Assembly (NCBI GenBank): GCA_036346225.1
Contig: JARFIW010000108.1
Coordinates: 1,736,001-1,800,000 of the forward strand
From: Platerodrilus igneus
Lineage: Eukaryota; Arthropoda; Insecta; Coleoptera; Lycidae
Direction of reading: 5' to 3'
Length of the DNA stretch: 64,000 bases
The notes below the pieces were generated by a model, which was not told where the DNA came from, made no database searches, and worked only from the letters and a program-made list of their open reading frames with translations. Each line of letters starts with the position of its first letter. Positions within the stretch are counted from its first letter, which is position 1. The position numbers and the translations under genes were made by a program. Below, piece after piece: positions 1-11,991 of the stretch.

Positions 1-968
1 TGCGAATTTCAACCAAATAAAATAATGTTTCAAATGGTACACAGTATCCATAAATAATAGACCAGTAATATGCCAAGGCGTAAGGATACCGAATAATATC
101 CCGAGGATGTACCTTACATTGTGCGAATTTCAAATAAGTAAAATAAAGTTCCAAATGGTGCACAGTATCCATAAATAATAGAGCAGCCAAATGCTGAGGC
201 GTAGGGATACCGAAAATGCTCCGAGGACGTTGCTTGTATTGTGCGAATTTCAACCAAGTAAAATAATGTTACAAATGATACACAGTATTTACAAATAGTA
301 GACCAGCCAAATGCTGAGGCGTAGGGATACCGAAAAATGCCACGAGGATGTACCTTACATTGTGCAAATTTCAAATAAGTAAAATAAAGTTCCAAATGGT
401 TCACAGTATCCATAAATAATACAGCAGCCAAATGCTGAAGCGTAGAGATACCGAAAAATATCCCGAAGGTGTAGCTTGCGTTGTGCGAATTTCAACTAAT
501 TAAAATAATGATCCAAATGGTTCACAGTATTCATAAATAGTAGACCAGCCAAATGCTGAAGCGTAGGGATACCGAAAAATATTCCGAAGATGTAGCTTGC
601 GTTGTGCGAATTTCAATCAAGTAAAATAATGTTCCAAATAGTATACAGTATCCATAAATAATAAACCAACCAAATGCTGAGGCGTAGGGATACTGACAAG
701 TGACCCGAGGATGTAGCTTGCATTGTGCGAATTTCGGTCAAGTAAAATAATGTTCCAAATTGTTCACAGTATCCATAATAGAGCAACCAAATGCTGAGGC
801 GTAGGGATACCGAAAAAAGGCCCGAGGCTGTAGCTTGCCTTGTGCGAATTTTGGCCAAGCAAAATAATGTTCCAAATGGTTCACAGTATTCATATATAAT
901 ACAGCAACCAAATGCTGAGGCGTAGGGATACCTAAAAATGGCCCGAGGATGTAGCTTGCAATTTTTTG
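1..968 (-). repeat. ~120-bp tandem satellite, arm 1 (about 8 monomers)
   Basis: Each monomer carries GTGCGAATTTC, then a run ending in CACAGTATCCATAAATAAT, then GCTGAGGCGTAGGGATACCG. GTGCGAATTTC recurs at about 121, 241, 482, 604, 724 and 840, so the period is about 120 bp. The same family occurs in reverse complement at 1591-2424. Because 120 is a multiple of 3, long frames stay open through the array, but they are repeats of one monomer and not genes. The array continues beyond the left edge of the window. Confidence 0.93.
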
Positions 969-1590
969 CAATGCATTTTGAAGATCCTTTAAATTTTCTA
1001 TTGGGATTATGTAAACAAATTATCCCAAATATTTCCATCTAAAAAAATTCTATAAGGTTGTTTTTAGGTGACCCTGGAGGTCATTGCTATCGCTATGAAT
1101 CTTCTTACCATGGTCTGGTTAGCTGCAATCTAAAAATGCCTTACGATTAGGACAAAATTTGGAAGAGCGCTATCACGTATGAAGCCCATTTGCCTTATTA
1201 CCACAAAAGGATGATCTTTCAAAAAACCGAAAGTTTGTTTTATGAAAATCAAAGTATGTTTCACCGTTCAATCACTGAGAAAGAATAGTTGATCCAATAA
1301 AATAAATGCGCATATCAGTCCAACCACTGACAGAAAATGCAATTTTGGAACCGCGAGGCAGATATGTAACATGAGTATTAAGCAGAACATACATGTGTAT
1401 TATGAAAATTTTCAATACCATGTTTGAAAAGTAGGCTTTATCAGTAAACGCTATCTTGACAGTAAAATTGTAATTATTTGTCTACATTTCCAAAAAACAT
1501 AGACATACGAAGTAATATTGATTGCAGGGTAGCAAAAACCTGTGCATGTTAAACGTGGGAATGGTAAAATAAAAATATTCCAAACGGTTG
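969..1590. other. Unique spacer between inverted satellite arms
   Basis: About 620 bases of AT-rich sequence separate the two oppositely oriented satellite arms. I see no gene, no transposon motif and no satellite monomer in it. It would be the loop if the flanking arms paired. Confidence 0.6.
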
Positions 1591-2424
1591 GTTGAAATCC
1601 GAACAATGCAAAATACATCCTCGGGCCATTTTTGGGTATCCCTACGCCTCAGCATTTGGCTGGTCTAATATTTATGGATACTGTATACCATTTGGAACAT
1701 TATTTTACTTGGTTGAAATTTTCTCAATGCAAGCTACATCCTCGGGCCATTTTTTGGCATCCCTACCCCTCAGCATTTGGCTGGTCTATTATTTATGGAT
1801 ACTGTATACCATTTGGAACATTATTTTATTTGGTTGAAATTCGCACAATTGCAAGCTACATCTTCGGGGCCATTTTTCGGTATCCCTACGCCTCAGTATT
1901 TGGCTGCTCTATTATTTATGGATACTGTGTACCATTTGAAACATAATTTTATTTGGCTGAAATTCGCACAATGCAAGCTACATCTTCGAGGCCATTTTTC
2001 GGTATCCCTACGCCTCAGTATTTGGCTGCTCTATTATTTATGGATACTGTGTACCATTAGGAACATTATTTTACTTGATTGAAATTCGCACAATGCACGC
2101 TACATCTTTGGGCCATTTTTCGGCATCCCCACGCTTCAGCATTTCGCTGTTCTATTATTTATGGATACTGTGTATCATTTGAAACATTCTTTTATTTGGT
2201 TGAAATTCGCACAATACAAGCTACATCCTCGGGGCCATTTTTCGGTATCCCTACGCCTCAGCATTTGCCTGTTCTATTATTTATGGATACTGTGTACCAT
2301 TTGGAACATTATTTTACTTGGTTGAAATTCGCACAATGCAAGCTACATCTTCGGGCCATTTTTTAATATCCCTACGCCTCAGCATTTGGCTATTCTATTA
2401 TTTATGGATACTGTTTATTAAGCG
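1591..2424 (+). repeat. ~120-bp tandem satellite, arm 2 (about 7 monomers, inverted)
   Basis: This is the same satellite as 1-968 in the opposite orientation. The marker TATCCCTACGCCTCAGCATT recurs about every 118-121 bases, followed by TTATTTATGGATACTGT. The last monomer breaks off near 2420 after GGATACTGTTTATTAAGCG. Monomers differ by point changes and 1-2-base indels. Confidence 0.93.
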
Positions 2425-2783
2425 TGGCTTTAGCGACATCATGTTGTATTGGCAGAATTTCACTACAACTACAATAATTAGGCGCTCCTCAATTGCTATT
2501 GTAGTTTCAAGTTATGTCTTTGTACATTAGAGTATACTATGTTATATAGTGTAGCTGGTTCACAATCACTACTTATAGAATCGGTCGCTAGTTTTGGCTG
2601 CTAGTTTCACTGTCGTGGAAAAGCATGCATTTTCGACTGCAGTTGGCAGCATGTTTTGTAATTGAAACACCTATCGATTAAAAAAGTTGTATTTCTTAAA
2701 CCACCAGACGCATAAAATACACGAGTACCAAAATGGAAATAAAATAGCTTTTTTTAAAAAGCAGTATGATAGACACAAAATCA
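2425..2783. other. No recognisable feature
   Basis: Single-copy-looking AT-rich sequence between the satellite and the foldback element. I see no gene or motif in it. Confidence 0.5.
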
Positions 2784-3078
2784 AAAATAAACAGCGTTTT
2801 CCCCCCGAAGGGCAGAAAACGACTTATTTTAGGCTTTGCTTGGGCTTGACCTCGTGAGATTACATTCCCGTTTCTTTCAATGATTTCTGCTCATTCATCA
2901 CTCACTTCCACCTCCACGTCCGTCAGCTCCCCCACGCGTTCGTTGACCTTGGGAGCGTGCGGAATATAATTCAGTACCTTGTTTAGGTAAGTCGTCAAGA
3001 GATTACTTAGGTCAAGCTTAGGCAAAGCCTAAAATAAGTCGTTATCTGCCCTTCGGGAGGAAAACACTGTCTATTTTA
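2784..3078. mobile_element. Small non-autonomous foldback/MITE-like element
   Basis: About 69 bases at the left (2784-2852) are nearly the reverse complement of about 70 bases at the right (3009-3078), with few mismatches. The shared core is CGAAGGGCAGA, then AACGACTTATTTTAGGCTTT, then CTTGACCT. The centre is about 155 bases and codes for nothing. Long terminal inverted repeats on a short non-coding core are the hallmark of a MITE or foldback element. I could not settle a target-site duplication, so the superfamily is unassigned. Confidence 0.75.
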
Positions 3079-3399
3079 GTCCTGTCCCTTCGGCTTGACC
3101 TTGTGAGACGTGTTTGGAGTCTAATGACGTGGAAGCGTACTGTGATTAAGATTAAGTATACTCTAGAAACGGCCAAAACGGAAGACAATTGCCGAGAACC
3201 AATGTATGTCGTGCCATCGTGATAAGCTAAAGGAAAACACATATAAAGTAATTTATATTCTACACGTAAGATGAGCTTAATCTGAATGAGAACAAATGCA
3301 GACGTACATAAATTCTGTAGCGGAAGCTGAGGTAGCCTGACAATATCTTTATAGTAGAACTTAAAAAAGTTTGTCTTCCCTTTCCAGTTTCCGTTTTTT

Positions 3400-3805
3400 A
3401 ACATATCTAAAGGCACCTTGTTTTGTAGTCTGTGTGAGGACACTGCGGATCTAATGCTGCTTCGTGAGTCAGTATTCCTTCCCGGAAGTAAGAGTCTGGA
3501 AGGCCGTGAAAATATTTGTCTCCGGCCCTCGCAACTTCTTTATTGGACATGAAGCGCTTCTCAGATACAAGTGTCTTGAAGTTTGAAAACAGATAGAAGT
3601 CTGAGGGCGCCAAATCAGGGGAATAGAGGGGATGGCCGAGCAAGTCTTGGTGAAAGATAATTTGTTTCTTCTTCAAGCCAGGTTTCTTCTCGTGAATTTT
3701 GGCATGCAGCTGGTCAAGAAGGGAAGAGTAACATTGGCCTGTAATTATTCTGCCTTTTTTAAGGCAGTCTTCGTTGCGCGCCAGACAGAATCTGCATTTT
3801 TTTTG
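3400..3805 (-). pseudogene. mariner transposase, C-terminal remnant
   Basis: The minus-strand translation contains LKKGRIITGQCYSSLL, PGLKKKQIIFHQD and YSPDLAPSDFYLF. This is the C-terminal half of a mariner (DD34D) transposase, including the second catalytic Asp (HQD) and the third (APSD). About 30 residues normally lie between these two motifs, but here HQD is followed almost at once by HPLYSPD, so an internal deletion has removed the spacing and the protein cannot be active. The N-terminal half is absent: near 3805 the sequence turns into the satellite of the next region. It ends in GLPDSYFREGI, close to the usual C-terminus. Confidence 0.85.
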
Positions 3806-5770
3806 TCCTGCATAAACGCAAAAGTCCGGCAAGATCACTTTATTTTTTCGATAAAGTTTTAATTTTGGTCGTTTGCCATGACATCCTAGCGCATTCTTAA
3901 TTTCGAATTTCTTCATTTGTAGCACAAAATCCTAAAACCCAAATGACCTACGTCACTAACCCAACGCAAGTTGCTCAAATTTGAACTTTTAACTTTGGCC
4001 AACGATAATTTTGAAAATCTTGATAGAAGCAAACCGGTTTTTCTTATTACAAATAGCCGAAATGTATCCCAATCCTTCTTTGCAAGGGTCTAAATTACCG
4101 GCGGGTATCGACAATTACTTGGAAAATTAAACGTGTGAAATAGCTGACTTTCTTTGATACCATAAAAGCATGAAAATGGTTTTTGGGTACAAATAAACAG
4201 TGTTCCTAACATTTTGGAGATGACTTAGAGAGAAAGCCGAAAATTCAGTTTCCTATTTTGAACATTGACCATCAACTTTTTATGAGATAGTACCAAATTT
4301 GGACTTTCTTTTGGGCCTCGGTCAACCACTTCGTAATCCATCGGGAGAGCATCAGGTCAGCAAATTTCTCTTTCCAATTTTTTTTAAATCTAGCGCAAAA
4401 ATAAACCAGGAAGTTGTCGATTTGTTTTGGGTACTTCTGGTAAAAAAATTATTTTTGAGTAATGATCGTAACGTTCCAGACCGATTCAACTATGCATTTT
4501 CTGTATTGTATAAGCGCAAAAATCCGACAGGAACACTTTATTTTTTTCGTTGACCACAAAGCAGAGTAACGCTTCCAGGTACCAATAACTTGTCAAACTT
4601 TGAAGTTTTAATTTTGGCCGCTTGCTTTGACATCTAAACGCATCTTTTATTTCGAATTGCTTCTTTTGTAGTGAAAAAATTTTAAAGCACTAATGACCAA
4701 TGTCACTAACCCAATGCTTAAATTTTCCCAAGGGTGTACCCAATTGAATTTTTGTCTTTGGCCAACAATAATTTAAAAATCTCGACAGTAGCGGACCAGT
4801 TTTTTTCATTACAAATACTCGAAATGTGTCCAATTTCTCTTGGCGAGGGTCTAAATTACCGGAGGGCATCGACAATCACTTCGAAAATTAAACATGTGAA
4901 ATAGCTGACTTTCATTGGTACCACAAAAACATGGTAACGGTTTTTGGGTACAAATAAGCGGCGTACCTAACGTGGGCCCAAAGCTCGGACTTCTATTTCA
5001 GTCATCGACCATGAACTGCTAACTTCCAGATAGTACCAAATTCGGATTTCTGTTTTGGACCATGACCATTAACCTCGTAACCCATCGGAATAGCATCAGG
5101 TCAGTAAATTTCTCGTTCTAAATTATTTTTAAATCTCGCGCAAAAATAAACCAGAAAGTCGTTTGTTTGGTAGTGGGTACTTCTGGCAAAAAATTTATTT
5201 TTGAACAACAACCGCACCTTCACAGCGCGCTCGACAGGATCAGGTATATCTGAACTATGCATTTTCTGTACTGTATAAACACAAAAGTTCGATAGGAATA
5301 TTTTACTTTTTCGTTGACCACAATATCTTCAGATGATTAACAACTTGCCAAACTTTGAAGTTTTAATTTAGGCTATTTGCCAATACTTCCTACCGCATTT
5401 TAATGTCGAATTGCTTCATTTATAGTTCAAAATCAAAAGCACAAACGACCAATGTCACTAACCCAACGCTTCAATTCTCCCAGTTGTTCAAATTCGAATT
5501 TCCACTTTAACCAACAATAATTTTGAAAATAATGCCAGTAGCAAACCGTTTTTTTCATTACAAACATCCGAAATCAGTGTCCAATCCTTCTTATCGAGAG
5601 TGTAAATTACTGACGGGCATCGACAATCACTTGGAAAATTAAAATCTGAAATAGCTGACCTTCATTGGTACCACCTAGCGTGTTGGTAATGTCTTAGAGA
5701 GAGCCAAAGGCTCTGTTTTCTATTTTGGACATTCACCGTGAACCTCTAACTTACCAAATTCGGATTTCTA
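3806..5770. repeat. Higher-order tandem repeat, ~750-bp unit, about 2.6 copies
   Basis: The run GTTTTAATTT followed by GG(C/T) recurs at 3856, 4605 and 5360, giving periods of 749 and 755. The following few hundred bases align each time, with AATGTCACTAACCCAA, TTGGCCAA(C/T)(A/G)ATAATTT and CATCGACAATCACTT as landmarks. The units have diverged by substitutions and small indels. Within each unit a shorter motif, ATTTCTATTTTGG followed by CAT and GACCAT, repeats, suggesting that the large unit was built from an older short satellite. Short frames inside are incidental. Confidence 0.8.
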
Positions 5771-8210
5771 TTTAGAGGATTAACTTCACAACATCACAGC
5801 CGGTACAAAATTAATTAGTTGTGTTTGTGTTGCCAAAATAAAATAAAAGCATACGGGTTTGTTACAAATTAGCAAGTGTACTCGATACGGTTTCCAATAA
5901 CTTTGTTTTATGTTTGGGCTTCAACTATTACTGCATTAGTACTGGAAAAATATGGAAAAACATTTTGTTACAAACTTACCATTTGATGTTGGTTTAGAAA
6001 GAGTCAAAATTTCGGAATTTTATTTTGGGCGTTGTTCACCAACTTCCCAACACACCAGGTATTACCAAATTAATAAAATGATTAAACCAGGACTTTTGCA
6101 AAAATAAAATATGTACATATGGCACCTTTATTAAAAATAGATGATCCAAATTTCTAATTTTTATGTTTGGACGTCGACCATTAATCCTATGACATATCTG
6201 ACTCATAACTCGGTCAACTAGAACTTCCTCTTTGGTAAAAATCGACGAAGTAGCACCAACATCGCCTAGATATGACTAGCAAGAGTGAAACTGGCAGAGT
6301 TTTGTTTTAGACATCGGTTATGAACTTTGTAACCTATTGAACGGTATCAAGTCGTAAAGTATTACTTCTTTCGTATCTCCAAAGAAAGGATAGCTGTTAC
6401 TATGTTACAAATAAAGGTGGTGCCCTTGACAACTGTTGTAGATAGTTGACATGGGTTAAAATTTTGGATTATTATTTTGTCATTAGTTTTGTAACGAAAA
6501 GGCGTGTTGTTTGTATATGGATTACTGAACTTGGATCTCCAAAAATTGATTAGGAATACTTGGTTTCTTTAAATGCCGAAATTTCGAATTTCTATTTTGA
6601 GAAGTAGCGTTTTATCAGACCTGGCTATCAAATGATTTCATTTGTGCCGGAAGAATTTTTTCGTTACTAATAGCAAAAAGGGCTAAATTTTGTATTTTAT
6701 TTTTGGACATCAACAATTTTCTTTGACATATCATACTGCAACAGCTTTTGTTTATTTATAGCCCAAACGTTTCAATTTTTCGTTAGTAGTCAAAATATGT
6801 CCAATATCGTTCTAAATATTTTTATCGGGGGTTCCAAATTTCTGATTTTTTATTTTTGGGCATCAACCAAGACCTGGCAAAGTTAAATAAGTGTATTAAC
6901 GTAACCCTGGCTTTACTTCATTTGTACCGGAAAAATGGAATGGAAAGATGGAAATGTTTTTTCGTGGGCGTTAGTTGTAGGAGAAGGGCAAATTTTTTTA
7001 TTTTTGCATTTGGCATTCAACCATTCACTTCGTTTCTGATTTTAGAAATTCTATTTTCAAATATTTGATTGTTAACGTCTTCATGGGTCCTAGTCAAAAT
7101 GAAAATATGCACCAAATTTGTCTATTTTAATGAAAAATGCTTTTTTTGGCAAAACATATGAATTTGGTTCTATTTGGGCATTACGCGAAGGCATTTCTAT
7201 GAAAGTTTTTGGGGTAACAAATCAAATTAAACGTGAAAACGATTTTCTGTTGCAAGAAGACATACTGACGCTATGACAGGGAATTTCTAATTTTGGGCAT
7301 CAACTCAATTATTTGGATATTGTTTTAGACTCTGGTCAAAATAAAATTCAACCAAATCTCCATTTTAAGAAAAAAAGAATTGTTTTTCCTTTAAAACGGG
7401 CGAATTTCGCTCCGTTTAGGCATTATGCGAAAGCTTCTCTGTGGGATATTTGGATTACATATTCTCCCAGTATTAAATTTGAATATTCCCTTGCATTTAT
7501 GTCTATATTCAACCTTGAAAACTATTTTCCCATTGTAGAGGGGACACCTTTGTAGCAAATACTCTGGTAGAAAATTTCTGACTAGAAGATCACCTTGGAG
7601 ACGTCTAAAATTGATATGGTGTTTCCAAAATTCCTAATTTATTTGTGGTCCAAAATATATAATTTCTTTGGGTCGAGGCTTAAGTCAAATACATTTTACA
7701 TCGAACAACCTTGGCAAAGGCATGAATCCTCGGAACGATACGGAGGAATATTGGATTTACAAAATCAACTTGACCAAAATCCTCGGAGGATCAAGTCGAG
7801 TTATCTACAAAATTGTGCCCAAAAGTTAAAACAAAATACGACAATTTTTTGTACAGAAAAGCCTCATTTCGTACGTCTTAGTTTCAATTTTTTGAGTTCT
7901 AAATTCCGCAAATCTGAATCGTCACCTCATATCGAATTCCATAATTAAACGAACACTATTTTTGCAGTCGTTAGGGGACGACGTAGTGGATGCTTGTAAA
8001 TCCATATTGAAAATCTCTTGTAATGATATTTTTTTGAAAATACCGTTGGCTACAGACCTGTGATTGTAGCAGACCAGTGGTCTGTTTCTCTAGATTTCTG
8101 ATTTGCTTTAGTCCAAAAACAAATGTATCATTTTTGTACTACCTAAAAGCGGGTTGTTGTTTAACATCTTATGAGATAATCCACGTAAAGGTGCCAATTT
8201 CTGGACTTTT
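5771..8210. repeat. Degenerate continuation of the same satellite
   Basis: The motif TTTCTATTTT(G/T)GGCAT with a nearby (A/G)ACCATNAAC-like run keeps recurring at irregular 100-300-base spacing (around 6005, 6160, 6310, 6590, 6700, 6850, 7010, 7280). The ~750-bp periodicity is no longer clear. I see no transposon protein or gene; frames of 60-117 codons here lack any recognisable domain. Confidence 0.5.
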
Positions 8211-8245
8211 ATTTTTGGAGCAAGTTAAGTTCTCTGACAGTATAA

Positions 8246-8562
8246 AAATCATCCGATATCCCTACAACCTCAGCTATCTCCTTCACTTTCGCTCGCCTAT
8301 CGTTCAACACGATATCATGCATTATTTCGTTCGTTTTCGGTGTGGTTGCGGGTTTTGGTCGTCCTTCACGAGGGTCATCTTCGACAGACGTGCGACCACG
8401 TTTAAATTCAGCTGCCCACTTTTTAACGATTGGCAGGGACGGAGCAGAGTCTCCGTAAACTTTTGTCAACTTCGAATGAATTTCCTGAGGGTTAATCCGT
8501 TCAAAACGAAGAATTTTATGACCGCACGATATTTAACTTTATCCATCTTAAGGAAACACATT
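8246..8562 (-). pseudogene. mariner transposase, N-terminal remnant
   Basis: Translation on the minus strand starts at the element's usual start, MDKVKYRAVIKFF, and continues through KLTKVYGDSAPSLPIVKKW and EFKRGRTSVEDDPREGRPK. This is the paired helix-turn-helix DNA-binding domain of an irritans-like mariner. It stops after AEVVGISDD, where the sequence leaves the family, so the catalytic domain is missing. A one-base break separates the first ~25 codons from the rest. It abuts a DIRS-type RT fragment at 8562-8566. A second 5' fragment of the same family lies at 13675-14020. Confidence 0.88.
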
Positions 8563-8565
8563 CCC

Positions 8566-9348
8566 AAATAATCCAAACTTCGGCGGGGTAACAATATTGA
8601 CTTTTCCTTGTTCACACACCACCTCAAGGTGTGGTATATTTCGTGCCTGTGTACAATGACAAGAGACATTCGATATCTCTCCTTTATTGAGATGTGATAG
8701 TAAGCTTGGGAGATATCTATCTTGGTCATGAAGTCGTTGTTTTGAAAAAACAAAGAAATTTTTTTATGGTTTATAAGTCGAAATTCCTGTGGCTATAGAC
8801 ACTGGTTTAAACGTTTCAGGTTCATAATTTGTGTCTTTGTCCTGTCCGGTTTTGGGACTGAGAACATTCGAGATAAGAACCCCGTAAAGAAGTGGGATTT
8901 CTCCAGCATTCCCTGTCTGATTATGTCCAGATGCGTGTTTTTGTATTGCATTTTGTGTTTTACAAAAGCAATTAAGGGTGGTTTTTTGACAAACGGTATT
9001 GAATAGCCGCTGATGTTCTCAAAATTCTTCGTGGAGCTCCAATGGCTTTCCATTACCCGCGGTAATCCCTCAAATGGCCCGCCCTGAACGCTGTTATTGT
9101 TTTGTGATTGTTTCCTTGGCTTTTTCTCCAATCGATCGGGCTTGTGCGTATAACCCGGCTTTCTGCAAGCTGAATCTCTGTGTGGCTGATCTTTTCTGGT
9201 AGAGAACGCGGTCGTTTTTTCAAATGATCGTCGTGGCTGTAACACTGCCCTATTTGGCCGCGTTTGATCTTTAGACAAATTGGCTATAAATATTGTGGGC
9301 TGGGCCTGAAAAATCGAGGACTTTATTTCTAAATTTTCACCCACTTTT
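8566..9348 (-). pseudogene. DIRS-type retrotransposon reverse transcriptase fragment
   Basis: The minus strand encodes GFLSRMFSVPKPDRT with MNLKRLNQ (fingers), then FMTKIDISQAYYHISIKERY, which contains the first catalytic Asp of motif A, and then NKEKSILLPRRSLDYLG. This order and wording match the DIRS (tyrosine-recombinase retrotransposon) RT rather than gypsy or LINE types. Motifs B and C with the catalytic YLDD-type box are missing between IYHTLRW and NKEKS, so an internal deletion has occurred, and stops interrupt the frame near 8770. It could alternatively be a divergent Ty3/gypsy RT; the SLDYLG tail favours DIRS. Confidence 0.65.
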
Positions 9349-9350
9349 GT

Positions 9351-9628
9351 TTAAATCTTGTGATTCAAGAACGGCCTGTTTTCTGAAAGCGCCCGACTTG
9401 CCAACAGCAAGTATCTCGAATGCAGCCTTCCCAAAGGAATAGCAAAGGCTGCAAAATTCATTTTACCTAGTAGGCTTCTTGCAATCTTACAATTCCAGCA
9501 CTGTTTGCCCTGAATCTGTTCTAGGTCTCTCCTTATAGAATCCGTCTTTTTTAAGGCAACGCCACTGTGCTTAGTTCTGTGTTCCAGTTGATTCCACATA
9601 ATCCAAACTTCGGCGGGGTAACAATATT
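9351..9628 (-). pseudogene. DIRS-type RT downstream fragment, out of order
   Basis: The minus strand again carries the run for SILLPRRSLDY (an approximately 33-base identity with 8570-8604), followed downstream by LGKMNFAAFAIPLGRLHSRY. That segment belongs after the RT core in DIRS elements. It lies 5' of the RT N-terminal part at 8566-9348, so the two pieces are a tail and a head in tandem and not one linear gene. A stop and frame changes are present. The upstream edge is cut by the SINE at 9629. Confidence 0.55.
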
Positions 9629-9930
9629 GGCGGCTCTGTGGCATAGTTGAAATGTGTGTGACTACTACGCCCAAGTCCCGGGTTTAAATCCCGACACGGT
9701 GCGTTTGAAAAATGTTAGGCAAGCATTCTTCACAAAAATACGTCCTCGTTCGGATGAGAGGTAAAATGCAGGTCCCGTGTGTGAGTGTTGTCACGCACGT
9801 TAAAGATCCCTGCCTTGCTTAGAACAGCAGGGCTTCGGTAAAATTCAATTTTGTTCAGGGTAAAAAAAACCTCGCTTCCTGGCCAATTTAGTACCTTCGG
9901 GTGGAGCACTGGAAAAAATCACATGTAGGG
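9629..9930 (+). mobile_element. tRNA-derived SINE, copy 1
   Basis: The element begins GGCGGCTCTGTGGCATAGTT, a pol III A-box-like head, with a B-box-like run CCCGGGTTTAAATCCCG about 45 bases on. A conserved body (CCTCGTTCGGATGAGAGGTA, GTTGTCACGCACGTTA) follows, then a tail CGCTTCCTGGCCAAT with CACATGTAGGG. Copies at 27045-27342 and 55083-55370 share the full length of about 290-300 bp. I could not find a clean target-site duplication for this copy. Confidence 0.85.
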
Positions 9931-11106
9931 TGAAGAGTGACACACTAGAACTGATGCAGGTGGTAATTTGGCTAACCAGAATCATGCGGGATGTAAATTG
10001 CCTGACTGGTGTTCCCTGCACATTCCTTCTAGAACGGAGTCTACCACTTAATTATCAGCAATTCTGGGACAAACACGAAACGACCTAAAATGGGATAGTA
10101 TATCCGTGGAAGACGATGATTAACTCATAAACCATAAACGTAATAACCGCCAGCAAGTTCATAATTAGAAAACAACAGTAGGGGAACCGAGTTGTATCTA
10201 GGCTGTGGAAACTTCAGGGAACTGTGTAGGCTAGCTCAGAATAGAAAAAGTAGAGGTACGCGTCCAACCACTTTCAAGACGGAGAACCTAGTTCGAAAGA
10301 ATATATTGGAAAACTATTAATTCGGAAAATGTTCGAGTGATGGGTATCTTGGTAGCCGCAGGCTGCTTAACCCCCCTTCACATACCTCTAAATATCTGGA
10401 AAGTGGAGTATATATTTGTAAAATCAATACAAGGGGAACCGAACTGCATCTAACAAGAAAGAGCAGCGGCCATGTTCGAAAGACAACAAACATAGAAACG
10501 AAGAAAAAATTGTTGAAAGCATATGTGAGAAAAAATAGGTGGAATAGAAGGGCAGGAAACCTTCTATTGCATTCTTCGGGTATAGCCGGAATATTTACAA
10601 GCAGAGGTAGGAAAAGAAGAGGTTGAGGTAGGCCAATATCAGACTAATGCACGCAAATGGTGGAAATTTCAGGAAAATGAGCTGGTTAGCTTATAATATA
10701 AAACAATGAGGTTGCATGTCTAGCCAGTTCCAGGCCTGAAGATCTAATGATGATGATGCATAAAAGAAAGTACCAAAATAGAATCATGTACGGGGCCAAT
10801 GCCTGCATATGGTTTACATATAAATTAAATAAAACCTGCTATCTAATCTTGAAACTTAAACATTTTCTTAATTTGCTTTTTCCTTGTAGTAGTAATTAAC
10901 CTAATAGCATTAGGGGATGAAAAAGAGATTGCTGCTGCCAAGACTTGAAAACAAACTTTAGCTACAGTGATGTTGCTTGCACAAGAATACAAGGAACCGT
11001 TTACTGGGGTTGTACATCCTATCTTTAAGGATGATCCTATACTGCTATGTGTAAAATTGGATGATAGTAATCTGATCTCATAATTTATCTACAAAGACTG
11101 CTGTAC
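9931..11106. other. No gene; weak internal repeats
   Basis: I see no coding region here. Two weak direct similarities occur: GGGGAACCGA(G/A)(T/C)TG near 10183 and 10434, and GGAAA(C/T)TTCAGG(G/A)AA near 10206 and 10664. They suggest an old unidentified repeat. Nothing else can be supported. Confidence 0.4.
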
Positions 11107-11260
11107 AACACTTCAACCCCTACATGTGATTTTCCAATGCTCTACCCGAAGGTACTACATTGGCCAGGAAGCGAGTTTTTTACGTGGATAATTTTTAATT
11201 TTGCTGAACCCTAGCTGTTTCAAGTAAGACAAGGAGCCGCCACATAACAACACTTCAACC
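11107..11260 (-). mobile_element. SINE copy 2, internally shortened, with 12-bp target duplication
   Basis: AACACTTCAACC occurs at 11107-11118 and again at 11249-11260, bracketing a minus-strand copy of the SINE at 11119-11248. The copy keeps the 5' GGCGGCTCC head and the 3' tail (CGCTTCCTGGCCAATGTAGT and TTTCCAATG in reverse) but lacks most of the A/B-box region and body. It is therefore an internally deleted variant that still shows a clean target-site duplication. Confidence 0.85.
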
Positions 11261-11991
11261 ACCAGTGTTTCTGAACTACCATTAAAATCTAAAAGAACAG
11301 ATACCAAATAAACAAAAAATATAAAAATAAAATGAGAATGGAAAGGGTACCTAAAGTATATAACTTTAATTCGAAAACCAGTCCTATTTTAAATACAGTA
11401 CAGTTAGCTTTTAATAACAAGGTTAATGTGATCATTTAATAGAGTTTGAAATTATACGCTATCAGATTGGTAAATTTTACTTTTAGAATTTGTTTCTTTC
11501 AGTGGAAACTTCATGTTAATTAAGAACATCTAATTGTTTTAACAAAGTCCTAGAAGTTATTTGAAAAGGTATCTACAGCCAAATAACCACAGGTAATATT
11601 CTGAAACTATCACTACAGTAACCGTAAATTATGAACAAACTTAGTTATTAGTTTTAAGAAATTTAAAGTAGCTTTGTTCGCCGAAAACGTTTTCCAATAA
11701 GCTAAGAAACTTTTGATGTACTTGGCTTTTCTTTAACGATGTTTATATCTACTTGCGCTTAAAACTTAATTGCACAATGGAGTCGAGTTACATACACAGT
11801 TTTTACAACTAATGTAAGGGTAATAGTTCCCAACCTTGTTTAATAAAAATATTGCAATTACCTAGAGGCGTGATTAATATTCAGGTAATTTAGTATTTGA
11901 TTTTGGTAACCCTTTCCTTTCAACTGGCAGTTTTGGAGTCCTTATCCTTACGTTTATTGTAGTGTGAACTTAATACGTTTGTGTTGATTGT
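11261..11991. other. AT-rich, nothing recognised
   Basis: AT-rich sequence without a supportable reading frame or repeat. It precedes the Penelope fragment on the minus-strand downstream side. Confidence 0.4.

Noticed and set aside
114..2530. Several 70-141-codon open frames rich in YPYASAFG-type repeats
   Set aside because: They are translations of the ~120-bp satellite, whose period is a multiple of three; they occur in several frames and both strands.
9640..9720. Possible tRNA gene (A- and B-box-like runs)
   Set aside because: The run belongs to a SINE present in four copies; there is no complete cloverleaf.
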